A stretch of DNA of 64,000 nt from positions 62,001-126,000 of the forward strand of contig NZ_JAMXBJ010000041.1 of NCBI RefSeq assembly GCF_023913755.1. The letters are read 5' to 3'. A program made the position numbers and the translations under genes. The DNA comes from Pseudarthrobacter cellobiosi (GTDB lineage: Bacteria; Actinomycetota; Actinomycetes; Actinomycetales; Micrococcaceae). Under the pieces are notes generated by a model. It was given only the letters and a program-made list of their open reading frames with translations, had not been told where the DNA came from and did no database searches. How positions within the stretch are numbered: position 1 is the stretch's first letter; every line of letters starts with the position of its first letter. This document shows, in pieces, positions 16,463 through 25,845 of the stretch.

Positions 16463-16642
16463 ATGGAATATGTAGCCGTACTCCTGCCCTCGCTGGTGGT
16501 TGGCCTGCTTTTTTGGTTTGCCATGAAATCCATCTTCAATGCCGACAAGTCCGAGCGTAAGGCCGAAGCGCGGGCCCAGGCCGAGGCGGAATCGCGTTCC
16601 GCAGCGCCATTGAAGGAACAGAACCCGGAAACGGACAAATAG
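16463..16642 (+). CDS. Small single-pass membrane protein, 59 residues
   Basis: Starts two bases after lysS: MEYVAVLLPSLVVGLLFWFA, one clear transmembrane segment (about residues 4-22). A cytoplasmic charged helix follows (KSERKAEARAQAEAESR), ending PETDK. The position between lysS and lsr2 is conserved in Arthrobacter relatives (recalled). No function is known. It is probably co-translated with lysS. A hairpin (AGCTC-GAAA-GAGCT, 16641-16654) overlaps its stop codon. Confidence 0.75.
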   Translation: MEYVAVLLPSLVVGLLFWFAMKSIFNADKSERKAEARAQAEAESRSAAPLKEQNPETDK

Positions 16643-16662
16643 CTCGAAAGAGCTTTCTGCAA

Positions 16663-16686
16663 GTTCCTGTGGATTTCCACAGGAAC
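16663..16686 (+). terminator. Hairpin after the lysS-small membrane gene pair
   Basis: A perfect 10-base-pair stem, GTTCCTGTGG / CCACAGGAAC, with an ATTT loop. It lies 20 bases after the small membrane gene, directly behind another five-base-pair stem at 16641-16654 that is followed by TTTCT. There is no long T-tract, so it is a probable but not certain terminator. Confidence 0.55.
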
Positions 16687-16697
16687 CATCCGACGCT

Positions 16698-16727
16698 TTG
16701 ACGCGTTGCCATTAAGAGGTTCATACT
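16698..16727 (+). promoter_or_regulatory. Probable sigma-70-type promoter of lsr2
   Basis: TTGACG (16698-16703) and CATACT (16722-16727) are separated by 18 bases, in an AT-rich stretch between the lysS-side hairpin and lsr2. The gene start is 60 bases further on, after AAGAGGAAG as the ribosome site. Confidence 0.5.
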
Positions 16728-16787
16728 TTTAATAGGAACATCCTCATTTTCTGACAACCGAACCTTTCCAAGAGGAAGACATATTTA

Positions 16788-17117
16788 ATGGCACAGAAAG
16801 TAAACATCATCCTCGTCGATGATCTGGATGGCGGATCTGCAGACGAGAACGTCCGTTTTGGCCTCGATGGGGTCAGCTACGAAATCGATCTGTCCTCGGC
16901 CAACGCGGCCGAGTTCCGTTCTGCATTGGAGCGCTTTGTTGCCGCTGGGCGCAAGACCTCCGCCGGCAGAGCCACCCGCACCAAAGCGGTTGCAGGCCCC
17001 CGCGCCAACGACTCCGCGCAGATCCGCCAATGGGCGCGGGATAACGGCTACACGGTTAACAGCCGGGGCCGAATTCAGGCTGAAATCCAGGAAGCCTACC
17101 AAAAGGCAAATTCCTGA
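16788..17117 (+). CDS. lsr2: Lsr2-family nucleoid-associated protein
   Basis: A 109-residue H-NS-like xenogeneic silencer of actinobacteria. The N-terminal oligomerisation domain starts MAQKVNIILVDDLDGGSADE. The C-terminal DNA-binding domain includes IRQWARDNGYTVNSRGRI, where the RGR hook inserts into the AT-rich minor groove. A basic linker (SAGRATRTKAVAG) joins the two. Start: ATG after AAGAGGAAG. Lsr2 typically silences horizontally acquired AT-rich DNA. A strong terminator follows at 17146. Confidence 0.95.
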   Translation: MAQKVNIILVDDLDGGSADENVRFGLDGVSYEIDLSSANAAEFRSALERFVAAGRKTSAGRATRTKAVAGPRANDSAQIRQWARDNGYTVNSRGRIQAEIQEAYQKANS

Positions 17118-17145
17118 CCTACCGCCTCTCCGGCTTGGTATTAGG

Positions 17146-17181
17146 CCCTGTCTTCACCTTCGGGTGGGGGCAGGGTTTTTT
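17146..17181 (+). terminator. Intrinsic terminator of lsr2
   Basis: A 13-base-pair stem (17146-17158 with 17163-17175, including three G-U pairs) closed by a TTCG tetraloop and followed by six T residues. It starts 28 bases after the lsr2 stop. This is the best textbook terminator in the window. Confidence 0.9.
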
Positions 17182-17373
17182 GATGCCAATTGTGAATTCT
17201 CAAGACGGGCTAGCGTAAGCCCAAATCCCTTGCTGACTAACAGCCCCGGGCGTACCGTCGGGCTAATCGTCGGGCAATTTCCTTGGGATGAGCCGGCGAT
17301 TCGGTTTGAGCCTTCGGGCTGGGACGCCCGCTCGAATTCGCCCACTCGAATCTTTGCGTTTCGGGAGCCTGGA

Positions 17374-17840
17374 ATGTCTGTAATTAGCGGGTCTCGGCGA
17401 TTTACGGCAGTCCTGGCGGCACTGGTCCTGCTGCTGGCTGCGCCCCTCGGCGCTCCGGCCTACGCGGACCCGGGCGCGTGGCAGTCAGCGTCCTCCTGGA
17501 CTCGCCGGAAATCATGGTCCTAATCAACGACAGTTCGGCCTCTGTCACGCCACCGGACATTGTGTATGAAGTGTTTGATGAGACCGGTGACGGCCAAGAG
17601 CCGGTGGATACCCAGACGGCTCCCTGGGGCTTCGGCGAAGACGTTTCGTTCGATCTTGATGACGGACACTACAAGATCAGGGCCACCGCTGGCGGTTACC
17701 AGGAGAGCTGGTACACCGCATCATCGGGCCGCTACTCAGATTCCTTCCGGGAATTGCTCGGCTATCAGGAGCGGTGCTGCACCCCTCGGAGTCATCGATC
17801 TCCGGTGCAGTGGGCAACGACGTTTCGGCTCAGCAAGGAT
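17374..17840 (+). pseudogene. Secreted protein remnant, frameshifted and 3'-truncated
   Basis: Begins with a signal peptide: MSVISGSRRFTAVLAALVLL, then LGAPAYADPGA with an AxA-like cleavage site. The frame breaks near 17475; the +1/-1 frame continues VAVSVLLDSPEIMVLIND and GGYQESWYTASSGRYSDSF. A second break near 17745 would restore SGAVLHPSESSISGAVGND, which resembles the start of a carboxypeptidase regulatory-like (beta-sandwich) repeat. Recognisable coding ends about 17840, where an opposite-strand fragment begins. It is inactive as read, and the parent family is only suggested. Confidence 0.6.
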
Positions 17841-17842
17841 CC

Positions 17843-17999
17843 TTATTGGCGGATTGATCCGGGACATGGCGCTGACAAATGTGTGGTCATCGGTGGCGCG
17901 CAGCCCCGGCATCATCGAGCAGGCGTAGGAGTAGTAGAGCCCTCCGATCCCGGCGAGGGCTACGGTCGCGGCGGTCATGAGCAGGGTGATAACTTCCAT
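17843..17999 (-). pseudogene. DUF1772-like membrane protein, N-terminal fragment
   Basis: The minus strand has a good ribosome site (AAGGAG, about 18006-18011) before ATG at 17999. It reads MEVITLLMTAATVALAGIGG then YYSYACSMMPGLRATDDHTF and SAMSRIN. The YSxxCSVMPGL...DD.TFV..M..IN pattern is typical of DUF1772/anthrone-oxygenase-like four-TM proteins. Similarity stops after about 50 residues, where the fragment meets the remnant of the secreted gene on the other strand. About two thirds of the expected gene is missing. Confidence 0.65.
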
Positions 18000-18153
18000 G
18001 ACGTTACTCCTTGCTTGAGGTTCTTGCATTGATCCAAGCGGTGCAGGGTGACGGGAGGTTGAACACGTCATGTTTCCCCTGTGGCGAACACGCTCCCCAA
18101 GACTGGGTCTGCCACGTAGCATCAAAGTACGTCGTAGCTAGGAGTGTGGCGAA

Positions 18154-20646
18154 ATGTTTGAGCGATTTACGGACCGTGCCCGTCGCGTAGTTGTGCTTGC
18201 CCAAGAAGAGGCACGCATGCTGAACCACAATTACATTGGTACCGAACACATCCTCTTGGGTCTGATCCATGAAGGTGAAGGCGTTGCCGCCAAAGCTCTT
18301 GAGTCCTTGAGCATTTCGCTCGACGGCGTGCGCGAGCAGGTACAGGAGATCATCGGCCAGGGCCAGCAAGCCCCGTCCGGCCACATCCCCTTCACCCCGC
18401 GCGCCAAGAAGGTGCTGGAACTCTCGCTGCGCGAAGCCCTGCAGCTGGGCCACAACTACATCGGCACGGAGCACATCCTGCTGGGCCTCATCCGCGAGGG
18501 TGAAGGTGTTGCCGCCCAGGTGCTGGTCAAGCTGGGGGCAGACCTCAACCGCGTCCGCCAGCAGGTCATCCAGCTCCTCTCCGGCTACCAGGGCAAGGAA
18601 ACCACCGGCGCCGGCGTCGGTCCGGGCCAGCCCGAAGGCACTCCCGCCGGTTCCGTGGTCCTGGACCAGTTCGGCCGGAACCTCACCCAGGCTGCGCGCG
18701 AGAACAAGCTGGACCCGGTGATCGGACGCGAGTCCGAGATGGAACGCGTTATGCAGGTCCTCTCGCGCCGCACCAAGAATAACCCTGTCCTGATCGGTGA
18801 GCCCGGCGTCGGCAAGACCGCCGTCGTCGAAGGCCTCGCCCAGGCGATTGTCCGCGGCGACGTCCCGGAAACCATCAAGGACAAGCAGCTGTACACCCTG
18901 GACCTCGGTTCGCTGGTGGCCGGCTCCCGGTACCGCGGTGATTTCGAAGAGCGCCTGAAGAAGGTCCTCAAGGAAATCCGCACCCGCGGCGACATCATCC
19001 TCTTCATCGACGAAATCCACACGCTTGTGGGTGCCGGTGCTGCTGAAGGTGCTATCGATGCTGCGTCCATCCTGAAGCCCATGCTGGCCCGCGGTGAACT
19101 GCAGACCATCGGTGCCACCACCCTGGATGAGTACCGCAAGCACATCGAGAAGGATGCCGCACTCGAGCGCCGCTTCCAGCCGATCCAGGTCAAGGAGCCC
19201 TCCGTCGCGCACGCGATCGAGATCCTCAAGGGCCTGCGTGACCGCTACGAGGCGCACCACCGCGTCACCATCACCGACGGCGCTCTCGCGTCGGCCGCGA
19301 ACCTCGCCGAGCGCTACATCTCGGACCGCTTTCTTCCGGACAAGGCGATCGACCTGATCGATGAGGCCGGTGCCCGGCTGCGCATCCGCCGGATGACCGC
19401 CCCGCCGGAACTGAAGGCCATGGATGAGCGGATCGCCAAGCTGAAGATGGAGAAGGAATCCGCCATCGACGCGCAGGACTTCGAAGGCGCCGCTTCGCTC
19501 CGGGACAAGGAACAGAAGCTCATCACTGAGCGCTCCGAGAAGGAACGCCACTGGAAGTCCGGCGGCATGGATGACATTTCCGAGGTGGATGAGGATCTCA
19601 TCGCCGAGGTATTGGCCAACTCCACCGGCATCCCGGTATTCAAGCTGACCGAGGAAGAGTCCACGCGCCTGCTGAAGATGGAAGACGAACTGCACAAGCG
19701 TGTGGTGGGCCAGAACGAGGCCATCAGGTCACTGTCCCAGGCAATCCGCCGTACCCGTGCAGGCCTGAAGGACCCCAAGCGTCCGGGCGGCTCGTTCATC
19801 TTTGCCGGCCCCACCGGCGTCGGCAAGACCGAGCTCGCCAAGGCCCTGGCCGAATTCCTGTTCGGTGACGAGGACGCCCTCATCACGCTGGACATGTCCG
19901 AGTACTCGGAGAAGCACACTGTTTCGCGGCTCTTCGGTGCCCCTCCTGGCTACGTCGGCTACGAAGAGGGCGGGCAGCTCACCGAGAAGGTCCGCCGTCG
20001 TCCGTTCTCCGTGGTCCTGTTCGACGAAGTGGAGAAGGCACACGCTGACCTCTTCAACTCGCTCCTGCAGATCCTGGAAGACGGCCGCCTGACCGACTCC
20101 CAGGGCCGCGTGGTGGACTTCAAGAACACCGTGATCATCATGACCACCAACCTGGGCACCCGGGACATCTCCAAGAGCGTTGCCACCGGCTTCCAGTCCG
20201 GCACGGACACGCAGACCGGCTACAACCGGATGCGTGCCCGTGTGACGGAAGAGCTCAAGCAGCACTTCCGTCCGGAGTTCCTGAACCGTGTGGATGACGT
20301 TGTGGTGTTCCCGCAGCTCACCCAGGACGAGATCATCGAGATCGTGGACATGTTCGTTGGCCGCCTGGAGAAGCGCCTCAAGGACAAGGACATGGGCATC
20401 GAGCTCACCACCGCGGCCAAGGTGCTCTTGGCGACCCGCGGCTACGATCCCGCCATGGGTGCCCGGCCGCTGCGCCGCACCATCCAGCGCGAAATCGAGG
20501 ACCAGCTCTCCGAGAAGATCCTGTTCGGCGAACTCCACGCCGGCGACATCGTTGTAGTGGACGTGGATGGCGAAGGCGACGACGCCAAGTTCACGTTCGC
20601 CGGCAACGCCAAGCCGCGCATCCCGGAGATCGCACCCAGCGTCTAG
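18154..20646 (+). CDS. clpC: ATP-dependent Clp protease ATP-binding subunit ClpC
   Basis: AAA+ unfoldase that feeds substrates to ClpP. The 830-residue protein has two N-terminal Clp_N repeats ([14 protein letters not shown] appears twice, about residues 24 and 99). NBD1 has Walker [10 protein letters not shown]; a UVR-type middle region follows ([20 protein letters not shown]). NBD2 has Walker [11 protein letters not shown] and an arginine-rich C-terminus. The start is ATG after TAGGAG. Monocistronic, with a perfect 20-base-pair terminator. Confidence 0.97.
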   Translation: MFERFTDRARRVVVLAQEEARMLNHNYIGTEHILLGLIHEGEGVAAKALESLSISLDGVREQVQEIIGQGQQAPSGHIPFTPRAKKVLELSLREALQLGHNYIGTEHILLGLIREGEGVAAQVLVKLGADLNRVRQQVIQLLSGYQGKETTGAGVGPGQPEGTPAGSVVLDQFGRNLTQAARENKLDPVIGRESEMERVMQVLSRRTKNNPVLIGEPGVGKTAVVEGLAQAIVRGDVPETIKDKQLYTLDLGSLVAGSRYRGDFEERLKKVLKEIRTRGDIILFIDEIHTLVGAGAAEGAIDAASILKPMLARGELQTIGATTLDEYRKHIEKDAALERRFQPIQVKEPSVAHAIEILKGLRDRYEAHHRVTITDGALASAANLAERYISDRFLPDKAIDLIDEAGARLRIRRMTAPPELKAMDERIAKLKMEKESAIDAQDFEGAASLRDKEQKLITERSEKERHWKSGGMDDISEVDEDLIAEVLANSTGIPVFKLTEEESTRLLKMEDELHKRVVGQNEAIRSLSQAIRRTRAGLKDPKRPGGSFIFAGPTGVGKTELAKALAEFLFGDEDALITLDMSEYSEKHTVSRLFGAPPGYVGYEEGGQLTEKVRRRPFSVVLFDEVEKAHADLFNSLLQILEDGRLTDSQGRVVDFKNTVIIMTTNLGTRDISKSVATGFQSGTDTQTGYNRMRARVTEELKQHFRPEFLNRVDDVVVFPQLTQDEIIEIVDMFVGRLEKRLKDKDMGIELTTAAKVLLATRGYDPAMGARPLRRTIQREIEDQLSEKILFGELHAGDIVVVDVDGEGDDAKFTFAGNAKPRIPEIAPSV

Positions 20647-20659
20647 GTTCGTTTCACCA

Positions 20660-20704
20660 GCAAAGGCCCCGCCTGCTCCCCAAAGGAGCAGGCGGGGCCT
20701 TTGC
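20660..20704 (+). terminator. Terminator of clpC, perfect 20-base-pair stem
   Basis: Positions 20660-20679 and 20685-20704 are exact reverse complements (starting GCAAAGGCCCCGCCTGCTCC) with a five-base CCAAA loop. It starts 14 bases after the clpC stop. The symmetrical stem could stop transcription from both sides. Confidence 0.85.
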
Positions 20705-20846
20705 GTTGTCCGGGTTCTCGTTCCATGCCATGACCCAGTTGCGGATGTCGTACTCGCGCGGGTTCGGGTGGACCCACCACGTCGTAGACCTTCTCCACGA
20801 AGAGCGGATCCTTGGAGAGCTTGAAACCGTCTGCGCAAGACACCAC
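20705..20846 (-). mobile_element. IS630-family transposase remnant with internal deletion
   Basis: On the minus strand the first part reads ADGFKLSKDPLFVEKVYDVV, the start of the catalytic domain of IS630-type DDE transposases. After VVGPPEP the frame shifts, and EYDIRNWVMAWNENPDNAK follows, which matches the end of the same family (DIRNWVKAWNENP). About 200 residues between these parts, including the DDE core, are absent. No terminal inverted repeats were found. It abuts the clpC terminator and the AraC gene. Confidence 0.65.
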
Positions 20847-20850
20847 GCCC

Positions 20851-21678
20851 TCAGCTATCCACCGTCGCCATGTTCTCGGCCTGGTCCTGGAGGGCTGATT
20901 GTCGATATGTGCTTGGCGTGAATCCTAGGAACTTTTGGAAGTCGTTCGTCAGATGGGCATGGTCGGTGTAGCCGAGTTCGGCAGCTATCGCCGCGAGGTC
21001 TGTCGCCGGGTCGGTCCGTGACCGGTCAGCGGCCTCTTGCAGGCGGCGCCTTCGGATAAGCGCGGACGGGCTCAGGCCGATGTACTTCCGCGCTGCGCGT
21101 TGAAGGGTTCTCGGCGAAACAAATAGACGCGCGGCAACGTCTTCAATGCGGGTCACGTCGGCGCATGTTCCGATCATGTCCATCATCGCGTTGGCAAGGA
21201 TGCCTTCGTCGGACACCCCTGGACTCTGCGCAACTAGCCAGCCGGTGAAAGCCTCCACCGCGCGTTGCCGACGTTCCCCTGGATCGGTTCCCCTCATCGC
21301 CTCCGACACTGAGGCATGCAGATCCGCGAGCGGTAGTGGCAGCTGGGAATCCCGCAGGCTCCCCGGATCATCCGTGAAACGTGGAACCAACGCGGGACGC
21401 AGGAGGGCCCCAACCGCCCAGCCCCGGCCCGTGAGATCGCGATGCGATCGACGGGTTGTTGGGCCTGCGAACTCAACGAGATCCGTTTGGACCACAAGGT
21501 TGGACGTCGGGAATGCGATCAGGTGCTGGCGGGACGTGTGCCCTGGCTCAATGTCCCACTCGGGGATCCAAAACCACTGCACCAGGTTCGTGACGGACTC
21601 AGGCGCGGGCAGACGGTGAAATGTGGGGAGCCGGGCCGGGTAGAGGATTCCCTTGAACGAACCCACCATGGGGGACAC
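20851..21678 (-). CDS. AraC-family transcriptional regulator
   Basis: A 275-residue regulator. The N-terminal ligand-type region (about 1-165) includes WFWIPEWDIEPGHTSRQHLI, and the C-terminal AraC DNA-binding domain spans about 175-265. The first helix-turn-helix is VTRIEDVAARLFVSPRTLQR, the second LAAIAAELGYTDHAHLTNDF, ending in FLGFTPSTYR. It is divergent from the frameshifted VOC gene with 63 bases between, so it may have regulated that gene. ATG at 21678 is used; a second ATG three codons later is equally possible. Confidence 0.88.
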   Translation of the reverse strand: MSPMVGSFKGILYPARLPTFHRLPAPESVTNLVQWFWIPEWDIEPGHTSRQHLIAFPTSNLVVQTDLVEFAGPTTRRSHRDLTGRGWAVGALLRPALVPRFTDDPGSLRDSQLPLPLADLHASVSEAMRGTDPGERRQRAVEAFTGWLVAQSPGVSDEGILANAMMDMIGTCADVTRIEDVAARLFVSPRTLQRAARKYIGLSPSALIRRRRLQEAADRSRTDPATDLAAIAAELGYTDHAHLTNDFQKFLGFTPSTYRQSALQDQAENMATVDS

Positions 21679-21741
21679 TCCTTATCCAGGCTGTCGCAAT
21701 TCTCCAAGCCGCTGAGCCGATCTGTGCGTACCGCGAGGTCT

Positions 21742-22252
21742 ATGACCGATACTACAAGCCCCGAACTGACCAACGCCGCCGATGGCAAGCACACGAAATC
21801 CGGTATCCCGCACGGCTTCACGAGCCTCACGCCGTTCCTTGCGATCCTTTCTGCCAAGGAGGCGATCACCTTCTACCAGGACGTCTTCGGCGCGCACAGT
21901 AAATGTCACCGAGATCGGCGGAATCGTCGTCCATGCCGAACTTGACTTCGATCAGGGGCGACTCCAAATTGGAGAGCCCAACCCGGACTACCACCTCGTT
22001 CCGGCGCCGAACGGCGACGATGATTGCTACTCGATCGGCTCCTACTGCGCCGACGCGGACGCTCTTATTGCGCGGGCCGAGCGGATGGGGGCTACCGATC
22101 GGGAGCCGCTGTCCACATTTGTCTCAGGAGACAGATTCGCCGGCATCCGGGACCCTTACAGTGTGCGCTGGTCCATCATGACTCGCGTGGAGGACCTCTC
22201 CGAAGAGGAAAGCACGCAGCGCGTCGCCGCCTGGGCCGCCAAGCAAGGCTGA
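21742..22252 (+). pseudogene. VOC (glyoxalase-like) protein with a frameshift
   Basis: The first frame reads MTDTTSPELTNAADGKHTKS then FLAILSAKEAITFYQDVFGA. It shifts at 21891-21896. The other frame continues RTVNVTEIGGIVVHAELDF, then PNPDYHLVPAPNGDDDCYSI, FAGIRDPYSVRWSIMTRVED and the stop at 22252. Joined, they give a normal 169-residue VOC protein of the PhnB/DUF1428-like type. One missing base in the GCGCGC run explains the break. Divergent from an AraC gene. Confidence 0.75.
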
Positions 22253-22307
22253 CTGCGTCGTACGGGAGCGCCCAAGCCAGCCAGGCTGCCATCGTAGGAT
22301 GGACCCT

Positions 22308-22817
22308 GTGACTGACTCCTTCCATATCCGTTCTGCACGTACCAGTGACGTGGCCGCCATCAAGCGCCTTGTGGCGCCGTTGGCTGTGCAGCGGATTCTC
22401 ATGGCGAAAGAGACCGTAGCCTATTACGAAAGCCTCCAGGAGTTCCGGATCGCAGAAGCCGACGACGGCGAAGTCATCGGCTGCGGCGCCCTGCACGTTA
22501 TGTGGGAGGATCTCGCCGAAGTTCGCACGCTGGCCGCATCGGACGCGTGGCGCGGCAAGGGTGTAGGGCACGTGCTAGTGGAAAGCCTGCTGGCCGAGGC
22601 CCGTGAACTGGGCGTGGCCCGGGTCTTCTGCCTTACCTTCGAGGTGGATTTTTTCAAGCGCCACGGCTTCGAGGTCATGGCCGACCAGACGGCCGTGGAC
22701 CCGGTGGTCTACTCCGAGCTGCTGCGCTCCCATGACGAAGGCGTTGCCGAGTTCCTGGACCTGGCGCGGGTCAAGCCCAACACCCTGGGCAACACCCGCA
22801 TGATCAAGACCCTCTAG
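22308..22817 (+). CDS. GNAT amino-acid N-acetyltransferase (ArgA-like)
   Basis: A 169-residue GNAT protein. The acetyl-CoA site is AWRGKGVGHVLVESLLAEAR (R/Q-x-x-G-x-G/A), and the substrate side contains IKRLVAPLAVQRILMAKETV and CLTFEVDFFKRHGFEVM. This matches the short actinobacterial N-acetylglutamate synthase type, the first step of arginine synthesis. The GTG at 22308 has TAGGATGG upstream at good spacing; an ATG three codons earlier is the alternative. Standing alone away from other arg genes is common for this type. Confidence 0.8.
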   Translation: MTDSFHIRSARTSDVAAIKRLVAPLAVQRILMAKETVAYYESLQEFRIAEADDGEVIGCGALHVMWEDLAEVRTLAASDAWRGKGVGHVLVESLLAEARELGVARVFCLTFEVDFFKRHGFEVMADQTAVDPVVYSELLRSHDEGVAEFLDLARVKPNTLGNTRMIKTL

Positions 22818-23060
22818 GCAACCCCATTCACCCTGCCGCGGGCAACCGCGGGAAGAAGTCACCCTGTGACATAAATAGCTTTATGTCGAATTGATGGATA
22901 AACTGACGAGGTTGCAGTGTGGGGCCTGCCGTAGGGGACAGTCATTGGGGGCTGTCCCTTACCGCTTCCGCCGCATCGTCGCAGGCTACCGGACTTCAGG
23001 CGGCGGTAGTAGGGTCAAAGTGCATCCTCCAGGACGCACCCACACCCCAGGAGTTCTGCC
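22818..23060. promoter_or_regulatory. Upstream region of dhaK with an AT-rich 20-base palindrome
   Basis: Contains the inverted repeat GACATAAATAGCTTTATGTC (22868-22887: eight-base arms, TAGC centre), in an AT-rich island that stands out from the GC-rich surroundings. A second weaker stem (GGGACAG / CTGTCCC, 22935-22958) follows. The AT-rich palindrome could be an operator for the dha genes, about 170 bases upstream of the dhaK start. No regulator gene is adjacent. Confidence 0.45.
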
Positions 23061-24062
<1,002 letters not shown>

Positions 24063-24064
24063 CT

Positions 24065-24697
24065 GTGGTGCTGGACGTGAAATGGGCCGTCAGATGGCTG
24101 ACTCTCTGCGCCCAGGCCATGGCGGAAAACCGGGTGTGGCTCATCGAACTCGATCGTGCGATCGGGGACTCGGACCACGGCGAGAACATGGACCGCGGCT
24201 TCCAGGCGGTGCTGGAGAAACTGGCTGAAGCGCAGCCTGAGACGCCCGGCGCGGCCCTGAAGCTGACTGCCATGACCCTGATGTCCAAGGTGGGCGGCGC
24301 CGCAGGTCCCTTGTACGGAACCGCGTTCCTGCGCGCCTCCACCGCTTTGGGCGATGCCGCCGAGATTGATCCGGGGCGCCTCGCCGACGCGCTCGTGGCT
24401 GCCCGCGACGGGATCGTGGCGCGGGGCAAGGCCGAGTCCGGCGACAAGACCATGGTGGATGCCTGGACCCCCGCTGCGGAGGCAGCGCAGGCCGCCGCGG
24501 CGGACGGCGCAGGCACCGTCCTTGGCGTGCTGGTCGCGGCCGCTGAGGCGGCTGAGGCCGGCGCCGTGGCCACCGAGCCCCTGGTCGCCCGCAAGGGCCG
24601 CGCCAGTTATCTGGGGGAGCGGAGCGCAGGCCACCGCGATCCGGGCGCCGCCTCCAGTGCCCTCATTCTGCGGGCCGCCGTTGGGGCCGCAGCGTGA
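24065..24697 (+). CDS. dhaL: Dihydroxyacetone kinase ADP-binding subunit DhaL
   Basis: Carries the tightly bound ADP that is rephosphorylated by DhaM and transfers phosphate to DhaK-bound dihydroxyacetone. The 210-residue all-helical protein shows the Mg-ADP site AIGDSDHGENMDRGF and the downstream ESGDKTMVDAW. Start: GTG at 24065, two bases after dhaK, or the adjacent GTG at 24068; the longer frame runs into dhaK. It overlaps dhaM by four bases. Confidence 0.93.
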   Translation: MVLDVKWAVRWLTLCAQAMAENRVWLIELDRAIGDSDHGENMDRGFQAVLEKLAEAQPETPGAALKLTAMTLMSKVGGAAGPLYGTAFLRASTALGDAAEIDPGRLADALVAARDGIVARGKAESGDKTMVDAWTPAAEAAQAAAADGAGTVLGVLVAAAEAAEAGAVATEPLVARKGRASYLGERSAGHRDPGAASSALILRAAVGAAA

Positions 24698-25401
24698 CGG
24701 TGCGCCTGGTGGTGGTGTCCCATAGCGAGAAAATAGCCGACGGCGCCGTGGAGCTTGCCGCCCAGATGGCGCCCGACGTCGTAATCCTCGCCGCCGGGGG
24801 CACCGCCGACGGCAGGATCGGAACGAGCCTGGAGAAAGTCATGTCTGCCCTGGACAAGGCGGCCGGCGGCGATGGCGTGGTGGTCCTGACGGACCTGGGA
24901 TCTGCAGTGATGACGGCGGAATCGGCCCTGGAACTCGTGGAGGAGCCGGCCGGCGTGCTCCTGGCGGACGCGCCCCTGGTGGAAGGCCTCGTGGCTGCTG
25001 CCGTGGCCGCACAGGGCGGCGCCGACGTGAAGGCAGTCAAACGTGCCGCCGAAGCGGTCTACGGATTGGGACCGGAGGTGGCGGCTGCTTCGCGGGTGCT
25101 CGCCGAAAGCACCGTGGCTGAAGGGTCCGTCACCGGTTCAGGGCCGGACTTCACCGGCGACTTCGAACTGGTGAATGAGGCCGGCATGCACGCCCGTCCG
25201 GCCGCCAAGATCGCGGGCGGTCTGGCGTCCCTCAACGCCGAGGTCACGGTCAACGGCGTGGATGGCGCGTCAATGACATCCCTGATGACCCTGGCGGCAG
25301 GCAAGGGATCCTTGCTCCATATCGAGGCTTGGGGGCCCGACGCCGAGCGTGCCCTGAACTACGTCGGCGGCCTGGTGCAGGCAGGCTTCGGCGAGCCGTA
25401 G
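24694..25401 (+). CDS. dhaM: Phosphotransferase subunit DhaM (EIIA-Man plus HPr fusion)
   Basis: Passes phosphate from the PTS to DhaL. The 235-residue protein has an N-terminal EIIA-mannose-type domain (RLVVVSHSEKIADG with His10 as the phosphorylation site, about residues 1-135). A C-terminal HPr-like domain (about 148-235) carries the active histidine in NEAGMHARPAAKIA (His166). It lacks the truncated enzyme I domain found in E. coli DhaM, so a chromosomal enzyme I elsewhere must supply phosphate. Confidence 0.93.
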   Translation: MTVRLVVVSHSEKIADGAVELAAQMAPDVVILAAGGTADGRIGTSLEKVMSALDKAAGGDGVVVLTDLGSAVMTAESALELVEEPAGVLLADAPLVEGLVAAAVAAQGGADVKAVKRAAEAVYGLGPEVAAASRVLAESTVAEGSVTGSGPDFTGDFELVNEAGMHARPAAKIAGGLASLNAEVTVNGVDGASMTSLMTLAAGKGSLLHIEAWGPDAERALNYVGGLVQAGFGEP

Positions 25402-25418
25402 GCCGTGGCCTGAGTTGC

Positions 25419-25712
25419 CTATTTGACCTGGCTGCTGCGGCCCAGACTGAAGGACCGCTTGTCCACGAGCAGGTACGTGCCGGCTCCCATCAGCAGGAAG
25501 CCGCCGACGCCGACCACGATGATCTGCGTGCTGACCCCGACAATAAGCAACACCAGCCCGATCAGGCATGCGATGGCACCGAGGTAGATACGGCGCCCAA
25601 ACCTGAGGCCCACGGAGCCGGTCGAGAGTTCCTCAGCGAGCCTCGGATCGTCTGCGGCCAAGCCCGATTCCAGCTCCTCGAGCTGTTTCCGCTCCCTATC
25701 TGAAAGTGGCAT
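25419..25712 (-). CDS. DUF3040 membrane protein
   Basis: A 97-residue protein beginning MPLSDRERKQLEELESGLAA, the characteristic DUF3040 N-terminal helix (LSExExxxLxxIExxLxxxDP). Two transmembrane segments follow (about residues 43-60 and 62-80). The ATG at 25712 is chosen because the family starts with MPLS; 13 extra upstream codons are open but untypical. Function unknown; common and single-domain in actinobacteria. Convergent with dhaM. Confidence 0.88.
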   Translation of the reverse strand: MPLSDRERKQLEELESGLAADDPRLAEELSTGSVGLRFGRRIYLGAIACLIGLVLLIVGVSTQIIVVGVGGFLLMGAGTYLLVDKRSFSLGRSSQVK

Positions 25713-25845
25713 CCTTACCCCTTCCCGGCGGGGAACCTGTTCTAAATCCAACGTTGCCGATGCTGGTAATACAGACCGTAGAAGTGTCCTGAGTGGAAGT
25801 CAAGGGCGGGGTTTGGCGGGGCTTATTTGTTGCCAGCGAGGGCCG

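Noticed and set aside
18004..19695. 563-codon open frame antisense to clpC
   Set aside because: Mirror of strongly biased clpC codons; composition is Gly/Asp/Leu-rich without recognisable domains.
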